From positions 1 through 19,228 of the forward strand of contig NZ_DASWSJ010000279.1 in the NCBI RefSeq assembly GCF_036402745.1: a stretch of DNA of 19,228 bases. The letters run 5' to 3'. Shown one piece after another: positions 6,457-14,531 of this stretch. The notes below the pieces were generated by a model. The model was not told where the DNA came from, searched no databases, and saw only the letters and a list, made by a program, of their open reading frames with translations. Numbering within the stretch: the stretch's first letter is position 1; the number at the start of each line of letters is the position of its first letter. This DNA comes from Actinophytocola sp036402745 (lineage in GTDB: Bacteria; Actinomycetota; Actinomycetes; Mycobacteriales; Pseudonocardiaceae). The translations under genes were made by a program, and so were the position numbers.

Positions 6457-7863
6457 TCAGTCCGGCGCGTCGGCGGGCGCGGACGGCAGGGCCGGGAGGC
6501 GCACGGTGAAGGTCGTGCCACCGGCCGGCGGGTCGGTGATCGTGATCGTGCCGGCGTGCGCCGTGGTGATCTCGCGGGCTATCGACAGGCCGAGGCCCGT
6601 GCCGGTCGTGTCGCCCGCCGGGCGGGTGCGGGCGGCCTGCAGCCGGACGAAGCGGTCGAAGACGCGGTCGCGATCGGCGGCGGCGATGCCGGGGCCGTCG
6701 TCGGTCACCTCGATGACCGCGGCGCCCGCCGGGTCGGTGGTGACGGTCAGGCGCACGAACGCGTCGGCGTGGCGGTCGGCGTTGTCGAGCAGGTTACGGA
6801 CCAGGCGGCTGAGCTGGTCGGGATCGCCGAGCACGCGGACCTCCTCGGCGCGGACCTCGACCGGGACGCGGGGGGACGCCGTGTGCACCGCGGCGCGCGC
6901 CACCGTCGCCAGGTCGACCGGTTCGCGGTAGAGCGCGCGGCCGTCGGCGCGGCCGGCGGCGCTGTCGTCGGCGCGGGCCAGGACCAGCAGCGCGTCGACC
7001 AGGTGCTGCATCCGGGCGGTCTCGGTGACGGCCCGCCCGGCGAGCTCGGGCCACGGCGCCCGGTCGGGGTGGGCGAGGCCGACCTCGAGCGAGGTGCGGA
7101 CGGACGCGAGCGGAGTACGCAGCTCGTGCGAGGCGTCGGCGACGAAGCGGCGCTGCCGGGCGGCGGACTCCTCGAGCCGCGCGAGCATCGTGTTGAGCGT
7201 CCGGGCCAGCCGCCCGACCTCGTCGTGGCTCGCGGGTTCGGGGATGCGGCGGTGCAGGTCGCTGCCGGTGATCTCGGCCGCCTCCGCCCGCATGCGCTCG
7301 ACCGGCCGCAGCGTCCGCCCGATCAGGAGCCAGGAGATCGCGACCGCACCGACGAGCACCGGCGGCAGCGCGTAGAGCAGGTTCCCCTGGATGTCGCGGG
7401 CCAGGATGCCGAGCAGCCGGGTGGAGCTGCCGGCGTAGATCACGACCGGCGTGGCGCCGATGACGTAACGCTGGGCGACGACGTGTTCCTCGCCGCGGCC
7501 GGCGGCGGTGGGCCGGGGCGACGTGCTGGCGGCGGGCAGGGTGTACAGCGCGGACCGGCCGTCGACGTTCGCGGTGGCGGCGAGCACGGTGCCGGAGGAG
7601 TCGACGACCTGTGCCCACAGGCTCGGATCGTCGGGGCCGGCGGGCAGGTGCGCCGGCCAGTGGCCGCCGGTGGCCGAGCGGGCGACGGACGCCGCGTAGG
7701 CGTTGAGCGTCGTGATCACGTTCGCCCGCACCGAGGTGACGAGCGTGATCGCCAGGATGGCGGTGGCCAGCGCGGCGGTGAGGGCGATCGCGAGGGTCGC
7801 CAGGACCGTGAGCCGCAGCCGTAGTGAGCGGCTCGACCTACGACTCGGCCTACGCGGGGTCAA
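6457..7863 (-). CDS. Sensor histidine kinase (complete)
   Basis: Membrane sensor kinase of 468 residues, third gene of the MMPL operon. TM1 is about residues 20-44, an extracytoplasmic sensor region spans about 45-160, TM2 is about 163-183, and HAMP follows (about 184-236). The H-box RRFVADASHELRTPL has His246. The ATPase domain keeps all boxes: N-box NLLDNADRHA (357-366), DDGPGI (388-393), the F-box region VFDRFVR and GTGLGLSI (421-428). The start is TTG at 7863, inside the last codons of the regulator gene (14-bp overlap). It is the only start-like codon before TM1, so the call rests on context. The long plus-strand frames opposite it are codon-bias shadows. The signal is unknown; linkage to an MMPL exporter suggests envelope or lipophilic-compound stress. 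Confidence 0.94.
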   Translation of the reverse strand: MTPRRPSRRSSRSLRLRLTVLATLAIALTAALATAILAITLVTSVRANVITTLNAYAASVARSATGGHWPAHLPAGPDDPSLWAQVVDSSGTVLAATANVDGRSALYTLPAASTSPRPTAAGRGEEHVVAQRYVIGATPVVIYAGSSTRLLGILARDIQGNLLYALPPVLVGAVAISWLLIGRTLRPVERMRAEAAEITGSDLHRRIPEPASHDEVGRLARTLNTMLARLEESAARQRRFVADASHELRTPLASVRTSLEVGLAHPDRAPWPELAGRAVTETARMQHLVDALLVLARADDSAAGRADGRALYREPVDLATVARAAVHTASPRVPVEVRAEEVRVLGDPDQLSRLVRNLLDNADRHADAFVRLTVTTDPAGAAVIEVTDDGPGIAAADRDRVFDRFVRLQAARTRPAGDTTGTGLGLSIAREITTAHAGTITITDPPAGGTTFTVRLPALPSAPADAPD

Positions 7864-8509
7864 TGCGGTACCCCGTTCCTCGGACCGTCTCGATGGCGCC
7901 GGCGCCGATCTTGCGGCGCAGGTGGTGGATGCGCACCTCGACGACGGCCGGGTCGCTGTCGGCGGCGGCGTCCCAGCAGTGGTCGAGCAGCTCTGTCTTG
8001 GAGACCGCCCGGCCGCCCGCCCGCAGCAGGTACTCCAGGACGGTGACCTCGCCCGGGGTCAGCGCGACGGCCCGGTCCCCGCGGCGGACCTGGCGGGTGG
8101 CGGGGTCCAGCGTCAGCTCGCCCGCCGCCAGCAACGCCGGCCGGGCGGGTGCGCCGCGGCGCAGCAGCGCACGCAGGCGGGCCAGGAGCACGGGGTAGGC
8201 GAACGGCTTGGTCAGGTAGTCGTCGGCGCCGAGGTCGAGTCCCTCGGCCTGGTCGAGGTCGGCGTCCATCGCGGTGAGCATCAGGACCGGTGTCCACGTG
8301 CCGGCCTCGCGCAGCCGCGCGCACACCTGGTAGCCGTCGAGGCCGGGCAGCATGACGTCGAGGACGATCAGGTCGAAGCCGTGCTCGACGGCCTGCCACA
8401 GGCCGTCGGTGCCGGTGGTGGCCAGGTGCACGGCGTAGCCCTCGGCGCGCAGCCCCCAGGTGAGGGACGCGCCGAGGGCCTCGTCGTCCTCGATCAGGAG
8501 GATGCGCAT
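7850..8509 (-). CDS. OmpR/PhoB-family response regulator
   Basis: 219-residue DNA-binding regulator. The receiver has E7/D8/D9, phospho-acceptor D51 (LIVLDVMLPGLDGYQ), T79 (LMLTAMD) and K101 (TKPF). A winged-helix domain occupies about 125-216 (LTPGEVTVLEYLLRAGG, VVEVRIHHLRRKIG, IETVRGTGYRI). ATG at 8509 lies within the last 16 bp of the MMPL gene and its stop overlaps the kinase start, so the three genes appear translationally coupled. It resembles the regulator at 977-1627 in plan but is clearly divergent from it, so the two systems are not a recent duplication. Likely targets are its own operon and genes of the same stress response. Confidence 0.95.
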   Translation of the reverse strand: MRILLIEDDEALGASLTWGLRAEGYAVHLATTGTDGLWQAVEHGFDLIVLDVMLPGLDGYQVCARLREAGTWTPVLMLTAMDADLDQAEGLDLGADDYLTKPFAYPVLLARLRALLRRGAPARPALLAAGELTLDPATRQVRRGDRAVALTPGEVTVLEYLLRAGGRAVSKTELLDHCWDAAADSDPAVVEVRIHHLRRKIGAGAIETVRGTGYRIDPA

Positions 8510-10629
8510 GACTCGAGAACCTTGACCGGACGGTCACTCGGTGGAACGCGCAGCAGGCGCGCGGCCCAGGCGGGCAGCTGCCAGTTGGCGCGGCCGAAGA
8601 GCACGACGAGCGCCGGGGTGAGCAGTGTGCGCACCACGAGGGCGTCGATGAGCACCCCGCTGGCCATGCCGGTGGCGACCATCTTGACCGTCACGTCCGG
8701 CGAGGACGCCAGCGCGGCCAGCGCCAGGAACAGGATCAGCGCCGCGCTGGTGACCAGCCGCCCGGTGCGGCTGACCCCCTCGACGACCGCGGCCCGGGTG
8801 TCGCCGTCGCGGTCGTACGCCTCGCGGACGCGGGACAGGATGAACACCTCGTAGTCCATGGAGACGCCGAACAGGAACCCGAACATCAGCATCGGCACGA
8901 ACGCGGTGATCGACCCGGTCGCCGGGATGTTCCAGAACGCCTGCGAGCCGTAGCCGAGCTGCCAGACCAGCACCAGCACGCCGAAGGCCGCGCCGACGGA
9001 CAGCACGTTGAGCGCGACGGCCTTCGCGGGCAGCAGCAGCGACCGCATGCCGCGGGCCATCAGCACGAAGGTCACCAGGGCGACCAGCGCGAGCAGCACC
9101 GGGAACCAGCTGGACAGGATGTGCGCGACGTCCGCGGCCTGCACCTGGTTGCCGCCGATCAGGGCGTTGTGCGGGGCGGCGGCACGCAGGTTGGCCAAGG
9201 CCGTGCCGGGGTGCGCGGTGCCCATCTCGCCCCTCGGCAGCGCCATGATCACCGAGCTGTTCGCGTGCTGCCAGGCCGGGGTGCCGGCGACCAGCACACC
9301 GTGCACGTCGGGCAGGGCACGCAGCGTCGCGGCCGTGGCGGCCGGGTCGGTGCCGGCCGGCAGCTCGATCGGGACCGAGGTGAGCACGCCGGTGGGGAAA
9401 CCGTTGTGCCGCAACGCGTCGAGTCCCTGCTGGGCCGGGCCGCCGCCGGCGAGCGACGTGCTCGCGGGCGAGGCGATGCTGAGGGTCAGGCCGAAGCCGA
9501 CGAGTACCGCCAGGATCACCCCGCCCACCGCCGCCGCGGCCTTGGGCCGCGCCACGATCGTGCGCGCGATGCGCGTCCACGTCCGGTCGTCGCCCGCCGC
9601 CCTGTAGCGCCACAGCCGGACCCGGTCGAGCCGCGGCCCGACGGTGGACAGCAGCACGGGCACGATCGTGAGCGCCACCAGCGCCGCGATGGACGGGATG
9701 AACAGGCCGGACAGGCCCACCCCCTGCACGAACGAGACCGGCACGACGATCAGCGCGAACAGGCCGAGCGAGGCGATGACGGCGCTGACCGCCACCGAGT
9801 GCCCGGCCAGCCGGGTCGCGTGGCGCACGGCCTCGTGGTTGTCCGCGCCCCGCTCGCGTTCCTCGCGCCACCGGTTGACCATCAGCAGCGCGTAGTCGAT
9901 CGAGAGGCCCAGCCCGAGCAGGGCGACGATGAACTGGACCGACGGGTTGATGGCGATGTCGGTGACGTAGGTCAGGCCCCAGATCGCGAGCTGCATGGTC
10001 AGCACGGACACGATCGCGGACAGCAGCGGCAGCAGGGCGAGCGCCGACCCGAACACCCACGCGAGCACGAGGAGCGCGAGGCCGACGCCGACCAGCAGCT
10101 CGGAGAGCACGCTCGCCCCGCCGCCGGAGGGGCCGGCACTGAGCTGCTCGATGCCCGTCTGGTGCACCTGCGCGCCGGGGACGGCCTGGGTGACCGCCGA
10201 GCTCATCGCGTCCATGATCGGCGGCGGGACCGCGCTGCCCATGCCGGGCGGGTACACCAGCACCAGCGTGGACGCACCGCCCTTGCCGACGAGCGCGCGG
10301 TCCCCGGTGTTCGCATAGGACAGACTGTGCACCCCACGCACGGACGCGGCGACCTGGTCGGCCGCCCGCAGGCCCGCCTCGACCGCCGGCGCGCCGGCGG
10401 TGGTGCCGACCGGCAGGTCGACCACCAGCACACTGGGGTTGGCCGCCACCCCGCCGTACTCCTTCTGCAGGGCGACGTTGGCGTCGTAGCTGGCGCTGTT
10501 GATCGTGGTCCCGCTCCGGAGGCGGTCGGCGACATGCGGGGCCATCAGCACCCCGACAACGGTGACGGCGAGCCAGACCAGGCCCACCCACAACCGGTGC
10601 CGCATCACGAATGCCGCGAAACGCTCCAC
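8494..10629 (-). CDS. MMPL/RND-superfamily transporter
   Basis: Large membrane exporter of 711 residues, first gene of the operon. GTG at 10629 is chosen because AAGGAG lies about 6-7 nt upstream; the open frame extends to 10698, but that part is not MMPL-like. The protein has the two-repeat MMPL layout: TM1 (about 12-30), an extracytoplasmic domain (31-175), helices 2-6 (about 176-330) with GLSIDYALLMVNRWREE (Asp245-Tyr246), TM7 (about 365-388), a second extracytoplasmic domain, then helices 8-12 (about 508-680) with GVSMDYEVFILSRVREAYD (Asp592-Tyr593). The intramembrane Asp-Tyr pairs are the proton-relay signature of the family. Actinobacterial relatives export lipids, siderophores or antibiotics; the cargo here is not evident. 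Its stop overlaps the response regulator start, which suggests feedback control of export. Confidence 0.95.
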   Translation of the reverse strand: MERFAAFVMRHRLWVGLVWLAVTVVGVLMAPHVADRLRSGTTINSASYDANVALQKEYGGVAANPSVLVVDLPVGTTAGAPAVEAGLRAADQVAASVRGVHSLSYANTGDRALVGKGGASTLVLVYPPGMGSAVPPPIMDAMSSAVTQAVPGAQVHQTGIEQLSAGPSGGGASVLSELLVGVGLALLVLAWVFGSALALLPLLSAIVSVLTMQLAIWGLTYVTDIAINPSVQFIVALLGLGLSIDYALLMVNRWREERERGADNHEAVRHATRLAGHSVAVSAVIASLGLFALIVVPVSFVQGVGLSGLFIPSIAALVALTIVPVLLSTVGPRLDRVRLWRYRAAGDDRTWTRIARTIVARPKAAAAVGGVILAVLVGFGLTLSIASPASTSLAGGGPAQQGLDALRHNGFPTGVLTSVPIELPAGTDPAATAATLRALPDVHGVLVAGTPAWQHANSSVIMALPRGEMGTAHPGTALANLRAAAPHNALIGGNQVQAADVAHILSSWFPVLLALVALVTFVLMARGMRSLLLPAKAVALNVLSVGAAFGVLVLVWQLGYGSQAFWNIPATGSITAFVPMLMFGFLFGVSMDYEVFILSRVREAYDRDGDTRAAVVEGVSRTGRLVTSAALILFLALAALASSPDVTVKMVATGMASGVLIDALVVRTLLTPALVVLFGRANWQLPAWAARLLRVPPSDRPVKVLESCASS

Positions 10630-10734
10630 ATCGGACTCCTTGCCGCTGGGCCGGCCCAGCCGAGGGCCGGCGACGGCGCCGACGGTAGGCAGCCCCACCT
10701 TTCGGTTCCCTTAACCAGGCGCCACGCAGGGTGA

Positions 10735-10763
10735 TTGCGCTGCCATGTGCCATAGCATATGGT
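10735..10763 (+). promoter_or_regulatory. Candidate promoter for the GntR gene, giving a leaderless start
   Basis: TTGCGC (10735-10740) and TATGGT (10758-10763) are separated by 17 bp. The -10 fits TANNNT; the -35 matches only TTG. Transcription would start about 7-8 nt downstream, at or next to ATG 10771, implying a leaderless message, consistent with the absence of a Shine-Dalgarno sequence. The -10 lies inside the palindrome at 10748-10764, so regulator binding would block the polymerase. Confidence 0.4.
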
Positions 10764-10764
10764 A
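10748..10764. promoter_or_regulatory. Operator 1: palindrome CCATAGCATATGG
   Basis: CCATA-GCA-TATGG (10750-10762) is a perfect inverted repeat with a 3-nt centre; extending two bases each side gives one mismatch. It is directly upstream of the GntR coding start and shares the 9-mer ATAGCATAT (10752-10760) with the site at 11497-11515. FadR-type GntR proteins bind short palindromes of this size, so autoregulation is likely. Confidence 0.7.
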
Positions 10765-10770
10765 AACGGC

Positions 10771-11457
10771 ATGGACTCGCTCGCACCCGTCTCCAGCTCG
10801 ACGCTGGCCGACCAGGTCTACGCCCGGCTCCGGGCGGCCGTGCAGGACGGCAGCCTGCGCCGCGGCGAGAAGATCACCGAGCGGGGCCTGGCGGCCCGGC
10901 TGCAGGTCAGCCCGACCCCGGTACGGGAGGCGTTGCGGCAGCTCATCCACGAGCGGGTGGTCGAGCGGGCCGGCACCCGCGCGCTGCGGATCGCCGACTA
11001 CGACGCGGCGACGATGGACGAGATCGCCGAGACCGAGGCACGGCTCGCCGGTCTCGCGGCACGCTTCGCCGCCCGCAAGCGGACCGACGTCCTGGTCGCC
11101 GAGCTGACCGCGGACCTCGCCGAGACCGACCCCCTCGTCGCCCGGCTCGAGCGCGGCGAGGGGACCGACGACCTCGCCGAGGTGCTCGCGATCCTGCGCC
11201 GGTTCCACCGCCGGATCGAGGACGCCGCGCGCAACCCCGTGATGGACGCGCTGCTCGCGCAGTCGCGGGTGTTCAGCGACGAGGAGCGCTACACGCGGAC
11301 GCTCGACCGGATCCACGCGGCCCCGGACAAGTTCGCCGAGCGGTACCGGCAGCACCGCGAGCTCCTCGGCCTGCTCGCCGCGGGCGACGAGGACGAGGCC
11401 GAGAGCCTGGCCGTCCGGCACCGCCTGACCGCGCTGCGCCACCTCGGGCAGCCGTAA
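10771..11457 (+). CDS. GntR-family (FadR/FCD subfamily) transcriptional regulator
   Basis: 228-residue regulator. The N-terminal winged helix-turn-helix (about 10-72) has the GntR pattern LADQVYARLRAAV, then ITERGLAARLQVSPTPVREALRQL. The C-terminal all-helical FCD ligand domain (about 80-225) shows the usual histidines: His146 in RRFHRRIEDAARNPVM, His195 in YRQHRELL and His217 in SLAVRHR. In many FCD proteins these bind a metal that contacts a carboxylate ligand, so the effector may be an organic acid; that is inference. ATG 10771 is preferred over the in-frame ATG 10759 because the latter lies inside the palindromic operator. It is divergent from the MMPL operon and points into the MFS/AtuA/DUF4387 genes, which it most likely represses until inducer is present. 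Confidence 0.93.
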   Translation: MDSLAPVSSSTLADQVYARLRAAVQDGSLRRGEKITERGLAARLQVSPTPVREALRQLIHERVVERAGTRALRIADYDAATMDEIAETEARLAGLAARFAARKRTDVLVAELTADLAETDPLVARLERGEGTDDLAEVLAILRRFHRRIEDAARNPVMDALLAQSRVFSDEERYTRTLDRIHAAPDKFAERYRQHRELLGLLAAGDEDEAESLAVRHRLTALRHLGQP

Positions 11458-11496
11458 ACCACCCAGCACGACAGCCGTTCCCGCAGTACCACCCAG

Positions 11497-11515
11497 TTGC
11501 TATAGCATATCGCAA
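11497..11515. promoter_or_regulatory. Operator 2: near-palindrome TTGCTATAGCATATCGCAA
   Basis: A 19-bp inverted repeat with one mismatched pair, 16 bp before the MFS start at 11531. Its core ATAGCATAT (11502-11510) is identical to that at 10752-10760. The two copies, one before the regulator and one before the first structural gene, define a candidate GntR operator. Confidence 0.7.
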
Positions 11516-11530
11516 CGAAGCGAGGTCGTG

Positions 11531-12841
11531 ATGAACCAACCGGCAACCGCACCGGCCGACACGGCACCGGACGGAAAGGCCACGGCGAAGCCCCGCCTCG
11601 ACCGGCGTGCCGTCTTCCTGGTCGCGATCGCGATCTTCGCGCAGGAATCCGTCTGGAACTTCTACGACGCCCAGGTCCCGGAGTCCCTCAAGCCCTACAT
11701 CTCCTCGGCCGGCGTCATCGGGCTGATCATGGGGCTGGACAACATCTTCGGCATCGTGCTGCAGCCGTGGATGGGGCACCTCGCGGACCGGTACCGCGAA
11801 CGGCGCGGCAGCCGCGTCCCGTTCATCCTCGTCGGCGCGCCGCTCGCGGCCGTGCCGTTCGTGCTGATCCCGTGGACGACGAGCCTGCCTGGCCTGCTCG
11901 TCTGCGTGATCTCCTTCGCCCTGCTGGCGAACTCGTTCAAAGGGATCACCGAGACGCTCCTGCCCGACCACGTGCCGGCCGTCATCCGCAGCCGCGCCAA
12001 CGGTTTCGTCAAGATCGCCGTCAGCCTCACGATCGCCGTCTCCGCGGTGATCAGCCTGCTGGTGGTCGACCGGAGCCTGAAGCTCGCGTTCGCGATCCCC
12101 GCCGCGCTCATGCTCGTGGCCTTCTTCACCGCCGGCCTGCTGCTGCACCGCCGCCGCGCGGCGGCGACCCCGAGCCCGGCCACGCAGGAGCAAGCGGAGG
12201 AGCAGGCGCCGGCGCGCACGCTGCGCCAGATCGTCCTGGAGCTGGTCCGCGACCGCGACCGCAGCCGGTTGCTGTTGATGCTCGGCATCTTCTGCTTCGC
12301 CGGCACGTGGACGGCCATGCGGGTGCTGCTCACGCCCTACGGCGTCGAGGTGCTGGGCCTGTCCCGCGGCGCGGCAGGCGGCATCGCGTTGCCCGGCTCC
12401 GTCGCGTTCGTTCTCGCCGCCCTGCCGATCGCATACCTGTCCGACCGGGTCGGGCAGGTTCGGATGATCACCTACGGGATCGCGGTGTTCATCGTCGGGC
12501 TGCTCGTCGGGTACGCCGTGCACACCCCGACCGTCACCACCGTGGCCGTGTCGATCTGCTCGATCGGCTACGCCACCTTCAGCATCAACGCGGTCGTCGC
12601 GCTGTGGAACCTCGCGCCGTCCAACCGGGTGCTCGGTGTCTACACCGGGCTGTACACCGTCGCGCAGTCGGCCGGTTCCGCTGCCGGGCCCGCGCTGCTC
12701 GGCACCGCGGTCGACGTCACCGGCTGGTCGTACATGCTGCTCGACGCCGCCGCCCTCGCCGCGGTCACCTTCGCCGTGTTCGCCGGCCTGGCCGCCCGCA
12801 ACCGGCGGCGCGCCAACGACCTCCCGGCAGGAAGGCTCTGA
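11531..12841 (+). CDS. MFS transporter (GPH/SLC45-like)
   Basis: Twelve-helix major facilitator of 436 residues. The first helix contains AIFAQESVWNFYDAQVPESLKPYI, and the loop between helices 2 and 3 has motif A as GHLADRYRERRGSRVPF (about 82-98). The AQ-x(3)-WNFYDAQVP region and the long central cytoplasmic loop (about 205-235, Ala/Glu/Gln-rich) recall the glycoside-pentoside-hexuronide/SLC45 branch, which often moves sugars or glycosides by cation symport; the substrate is not proven. ATG 11531 is used because GAGG at 11522-11525 sits 5 nt upstream; GTG 11528 is too close to it. Its stop overlaps the AtuA-like gene in TGATG, so import and the following enzyme are coupled. Operator 2 lies directly upstream. 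Confidence 0.92.
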   Translation: MNQPATAPADTAPDGKATAKPRLDRRAVFLVAIAIFAQESVWNFYDAQVPESLKPYISSAGVIGLIMGLDNIFGIVLQPWMGHLADRYRERRGSRVPFILVGAPLAAVPFVLIPWTTSLPGLLVCVISFALLANSFKGITETLLPDHVPAVIRSRANGFVKIAVSLTIAVSAVISLLVVDRSLKLAFAIPAALMLVAFFTAGLLLHRRRAAATPSPATQEQAEEQAPARTLRQIVLELVRDRDRSRLLLMLGIFCFAGTWTAMRVLLTPYGVEVLGLSRGAAGGIALPGSVAFVLAALPIAYLSDRVGQVRMITYGIAVFIVGLLVGYAVHTPTVTTVAVSICSIGYATFSINAVVALWNLAPSNRVLGVYTGLYTVAQSAGSAAGPALLGTAVDVTGWSYMLLDAAALAAVTFAVFAGLAARNRRRANDLPAGRL

Positions 12842-14202
12842 TGGAGATCCGCATCCTGGCCCCGACCGGTGTGCTCGGCGCCGGGTTCTCCCGCCCCGGC
12901 CTGGCCGCGGCGGTCGAGCAGCGCCCGCACGTCATCGCGTGCGACGCCGGCTCGACCGACAGCGGGCCGGCCGCGCTCGGCTCCGGCACGCCGAAGCTGT
13001 CCGACACCGCGGTGCGCAGCGACCTCGAGGCGCTGCTGCTGGCCCGCGACCACCTCGACGTGCCGCTGATCATCGGCTCGTGCGGCACCGCCGGCCGCGA
13101 CGACGGCGTCGACCGGGTCGCCGGCCTCGCCCGCGACGTCGCCGCCGCCCACGGCCTGCGGTTCCGGCTGGCCCGCATCCACGCCGACCAGGACCCGGCC
13201 CGCATCGCCGCGCTGCACCGCGCCGGCGGCCTGCGCCCGCTCGCCGCCGCGCCCGCGGTGTCCGAAGAGGACATCCTGGGCAGCCACATCGTCGCCATGA
13301 TGGGCGTCGAGCCGATCCAGGCCGCGCTCGGCGAGGGCGCGCAGGTCGTGCTCGCCGGGCGGGCGAGCGACACCGCGTTGTTCGCCGCGGTGCCGCACCT
13401 GCGCGGCGCCGACCCGGGCCTCACCTGGCACGCGGCGAAGACCGTCGAGTGCGGCGCCGCCTGCGCGATCCCGCCCGGCGCGGACGGCCTGTTCGTGCAC
13501 CTGCGCGACGACCACTTCACCGTGTCGACCACGACCGGCGAGCGACGGCTGACCCCGCGCTCGGTGGCCGCGCACACGCTCTACGAGAACGCCGACCCCT
13601 TCCTGGTCACCGAGCCCGGCGGGGTGCTGGACACCCGCGATGCCCGCTACGAGGCCGTGTCGGACTTCTCGGTGCGGGTCAGCGGCGCCCGGTTCCGGCC
13701 CACCGGCTACACCGTGAAGCTCGAGGGCGCCGCGCTCGCCGGCTACCAGACCATCGTCGTCGGCGGCATCCGCGACCGGGTCGTCATCGACGCGCTGCCC
13801 GAGCTGGTCCCGTTGGCGGACAAGCACTTCGCCGCCCGGATCGCCGACCTGTTCCCCGCCGTCGACCCGGCCACGGTCGACATCTCCTTCCGCACCTACG
13901 GAACCGGCGCCGTGCTCGGCGCGCACGAGCTGCCCGGCCTCGCGCCGCCGACCGAGGTGGGGGTGCTGATCACGGTCACCGCGCCGGCCCAGCGCCTCGC
14001 CCACGACATCGCCACGTTCGTCGCGCACGCCGCCGCGCACCTGCCGATCCCCCGGTACGAGGGCCTGGTCAGCACGATCGCCTACCCGCACTCGCCCCCG
14101 GAGACCGACCGCGGCCCGGCCTACCGGTTCACCCTCAACCACACCATCGCGCCGGCGAGCCCGACCGAGCCGTTCCGCACCCACCTGGAGGACGTGTCGT
14201 GA
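12841..14202 (+). CDS. AtuA-family (DUF1446) protein
   Basis: 453-residue cytoplasmic protein of the acyclic terpene utilisation AtuA family. Visible hallmarks: the N-terminal IRILAPTGVLGAGFS, HVIACDAGSTDSGPAALGSG (about 30-49), LIIGSCGTAGRDDGVDRV (about 76-93), VVLAGRASDTALFAAVPH and KTVECGAACAIPPGADGLF. AtuA of Pseudomonas is required for growth on citronellol and geraniol, but the reaction of the family is not established. Here none of the usual terpene partners (acyl-CoA dehydrogenase, carboxylase, isohexenylglutaconyl-CoA hydratase) is nearby, so a terpene role is not supported. The protein is short enough to lack the C-terminal extension of longer AtuA proteins. It overlaps the MFS gene by 1 bp and the DUF4387 gene by 4 bp. 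Confidence 0.9.
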   Translation: MEIRILAPTGVLGAGFSRPGLAAAVEQRPHVIACDAGSTDSGPAALGSGTPKLSDTAVRSDLEALLLARDHLDVPLIIGSCGTAGRDDGVDRVAGLARDVAAAHGLRFRLARIHADQDPARIAALHRAGGLRPLAAAPAVSEEDILGSHIVAMMGVEPIQAALGEGAQVVLAGRASDTALFAAVPHLRGADPGLTWHAAKTVECGAACAIPPGADGLFVHLRDDHFTVSTTTGERRLTPRSVAAHTLYENADPFLVTEPGGVLDTRDARYEAVSDFSVRVSGARFRPTGYTVKLEGAALAGYQTIVVGGIRDRVVIDALPELVPLADKHFAARIADLFPAVDPATVDISFRTYGTGAVLGAHELPGLAPPTEVGVLITVTAPAQRLAHDIATFVAHAAAHLPIPRYEGLVSTIAYPHSPPETDRGPAYRFTLNHTIAPASPTEPFRTHLEDVS

Positions 14203-14531
14203 CCAGTGCCCGGCTCCTCGGCCTGTGCTCGCTGGTCCGGTCCAAGAACGCCGGCCCGTTCGAGCTCACCTTCGACTTCGTCTGCCACGACGAGGCCACC
14301 TACCGCGAGCTGCGGGACAGCGGCCTGCTGACCCCGGCGCTGTTCGCGACCTTGTTCGCTCTGGACGAGGACCAGGTCGGCTACCACGCCCACGACGCCG
14401 CCCTCGCGATCAAGGTGACGATCCCCCGCCCCACGGTCCAGGGCGCCCTCGACGACGCCGACTGCTACGGCGGCCAGCAGTACGCCCTCGTCCTCGACGC
14501 CCTGGACCGCTCGGCTCCCCCGCGCGGCTGA
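14199..14531 (+). CDS. DUF4387 family protein
   Basis: 110-residue protein that begins with GTG at 14199 in a GTGA overlap with the AtuA-family stop. The start LCSLVRSKNAGPFELTFDFVCHDEATYRELRDSG and the later AIKVTIPRPTVQGALDDADCYGGQQYALVL match DUF4387, a family found almost always directly after AtuA/DUF1446 genes. It has no signal peptide and no membrane segment. The conserved pairing and overlap suggest a small subunit of the AtuA protein. The biochemical role is unknown for the family. I see no hairpin terminator immediately after its stop. Confidence 0.88.
   Translation: MTSARLLGLCSLVRSKNAGPFELTFDFVCHDEATYRELRDSGLLTPALFATLFALDEDQVGYHAHDAALAIKVTIPRPTVQGALDDADCYGGQQYALVLDALDRSAPPRG

Noticed and set aside
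5275..7824. 849-codon plus-strand open frame opposite the catalase and kinase genes
   Set aside because: Arg/Gly/Val/Asp-rich with no domain; it is the antisense shadow of genes with clear motifs, a usual effect of high GC.
10687..10714. ECF-sigma promoter (GGAACC...CGTC, minus strand) for the MMPL operon
   Set aside because: The spacer is about 19 bp after GGAACC, longer than the usual 15-17, so the match is probably chance.
9121..10734. 537-codon plus-strand open frame opposite the MMPL gene
   Set aside because: Antisense shadow; the minus strand carries an unmistakable MMPL protein.
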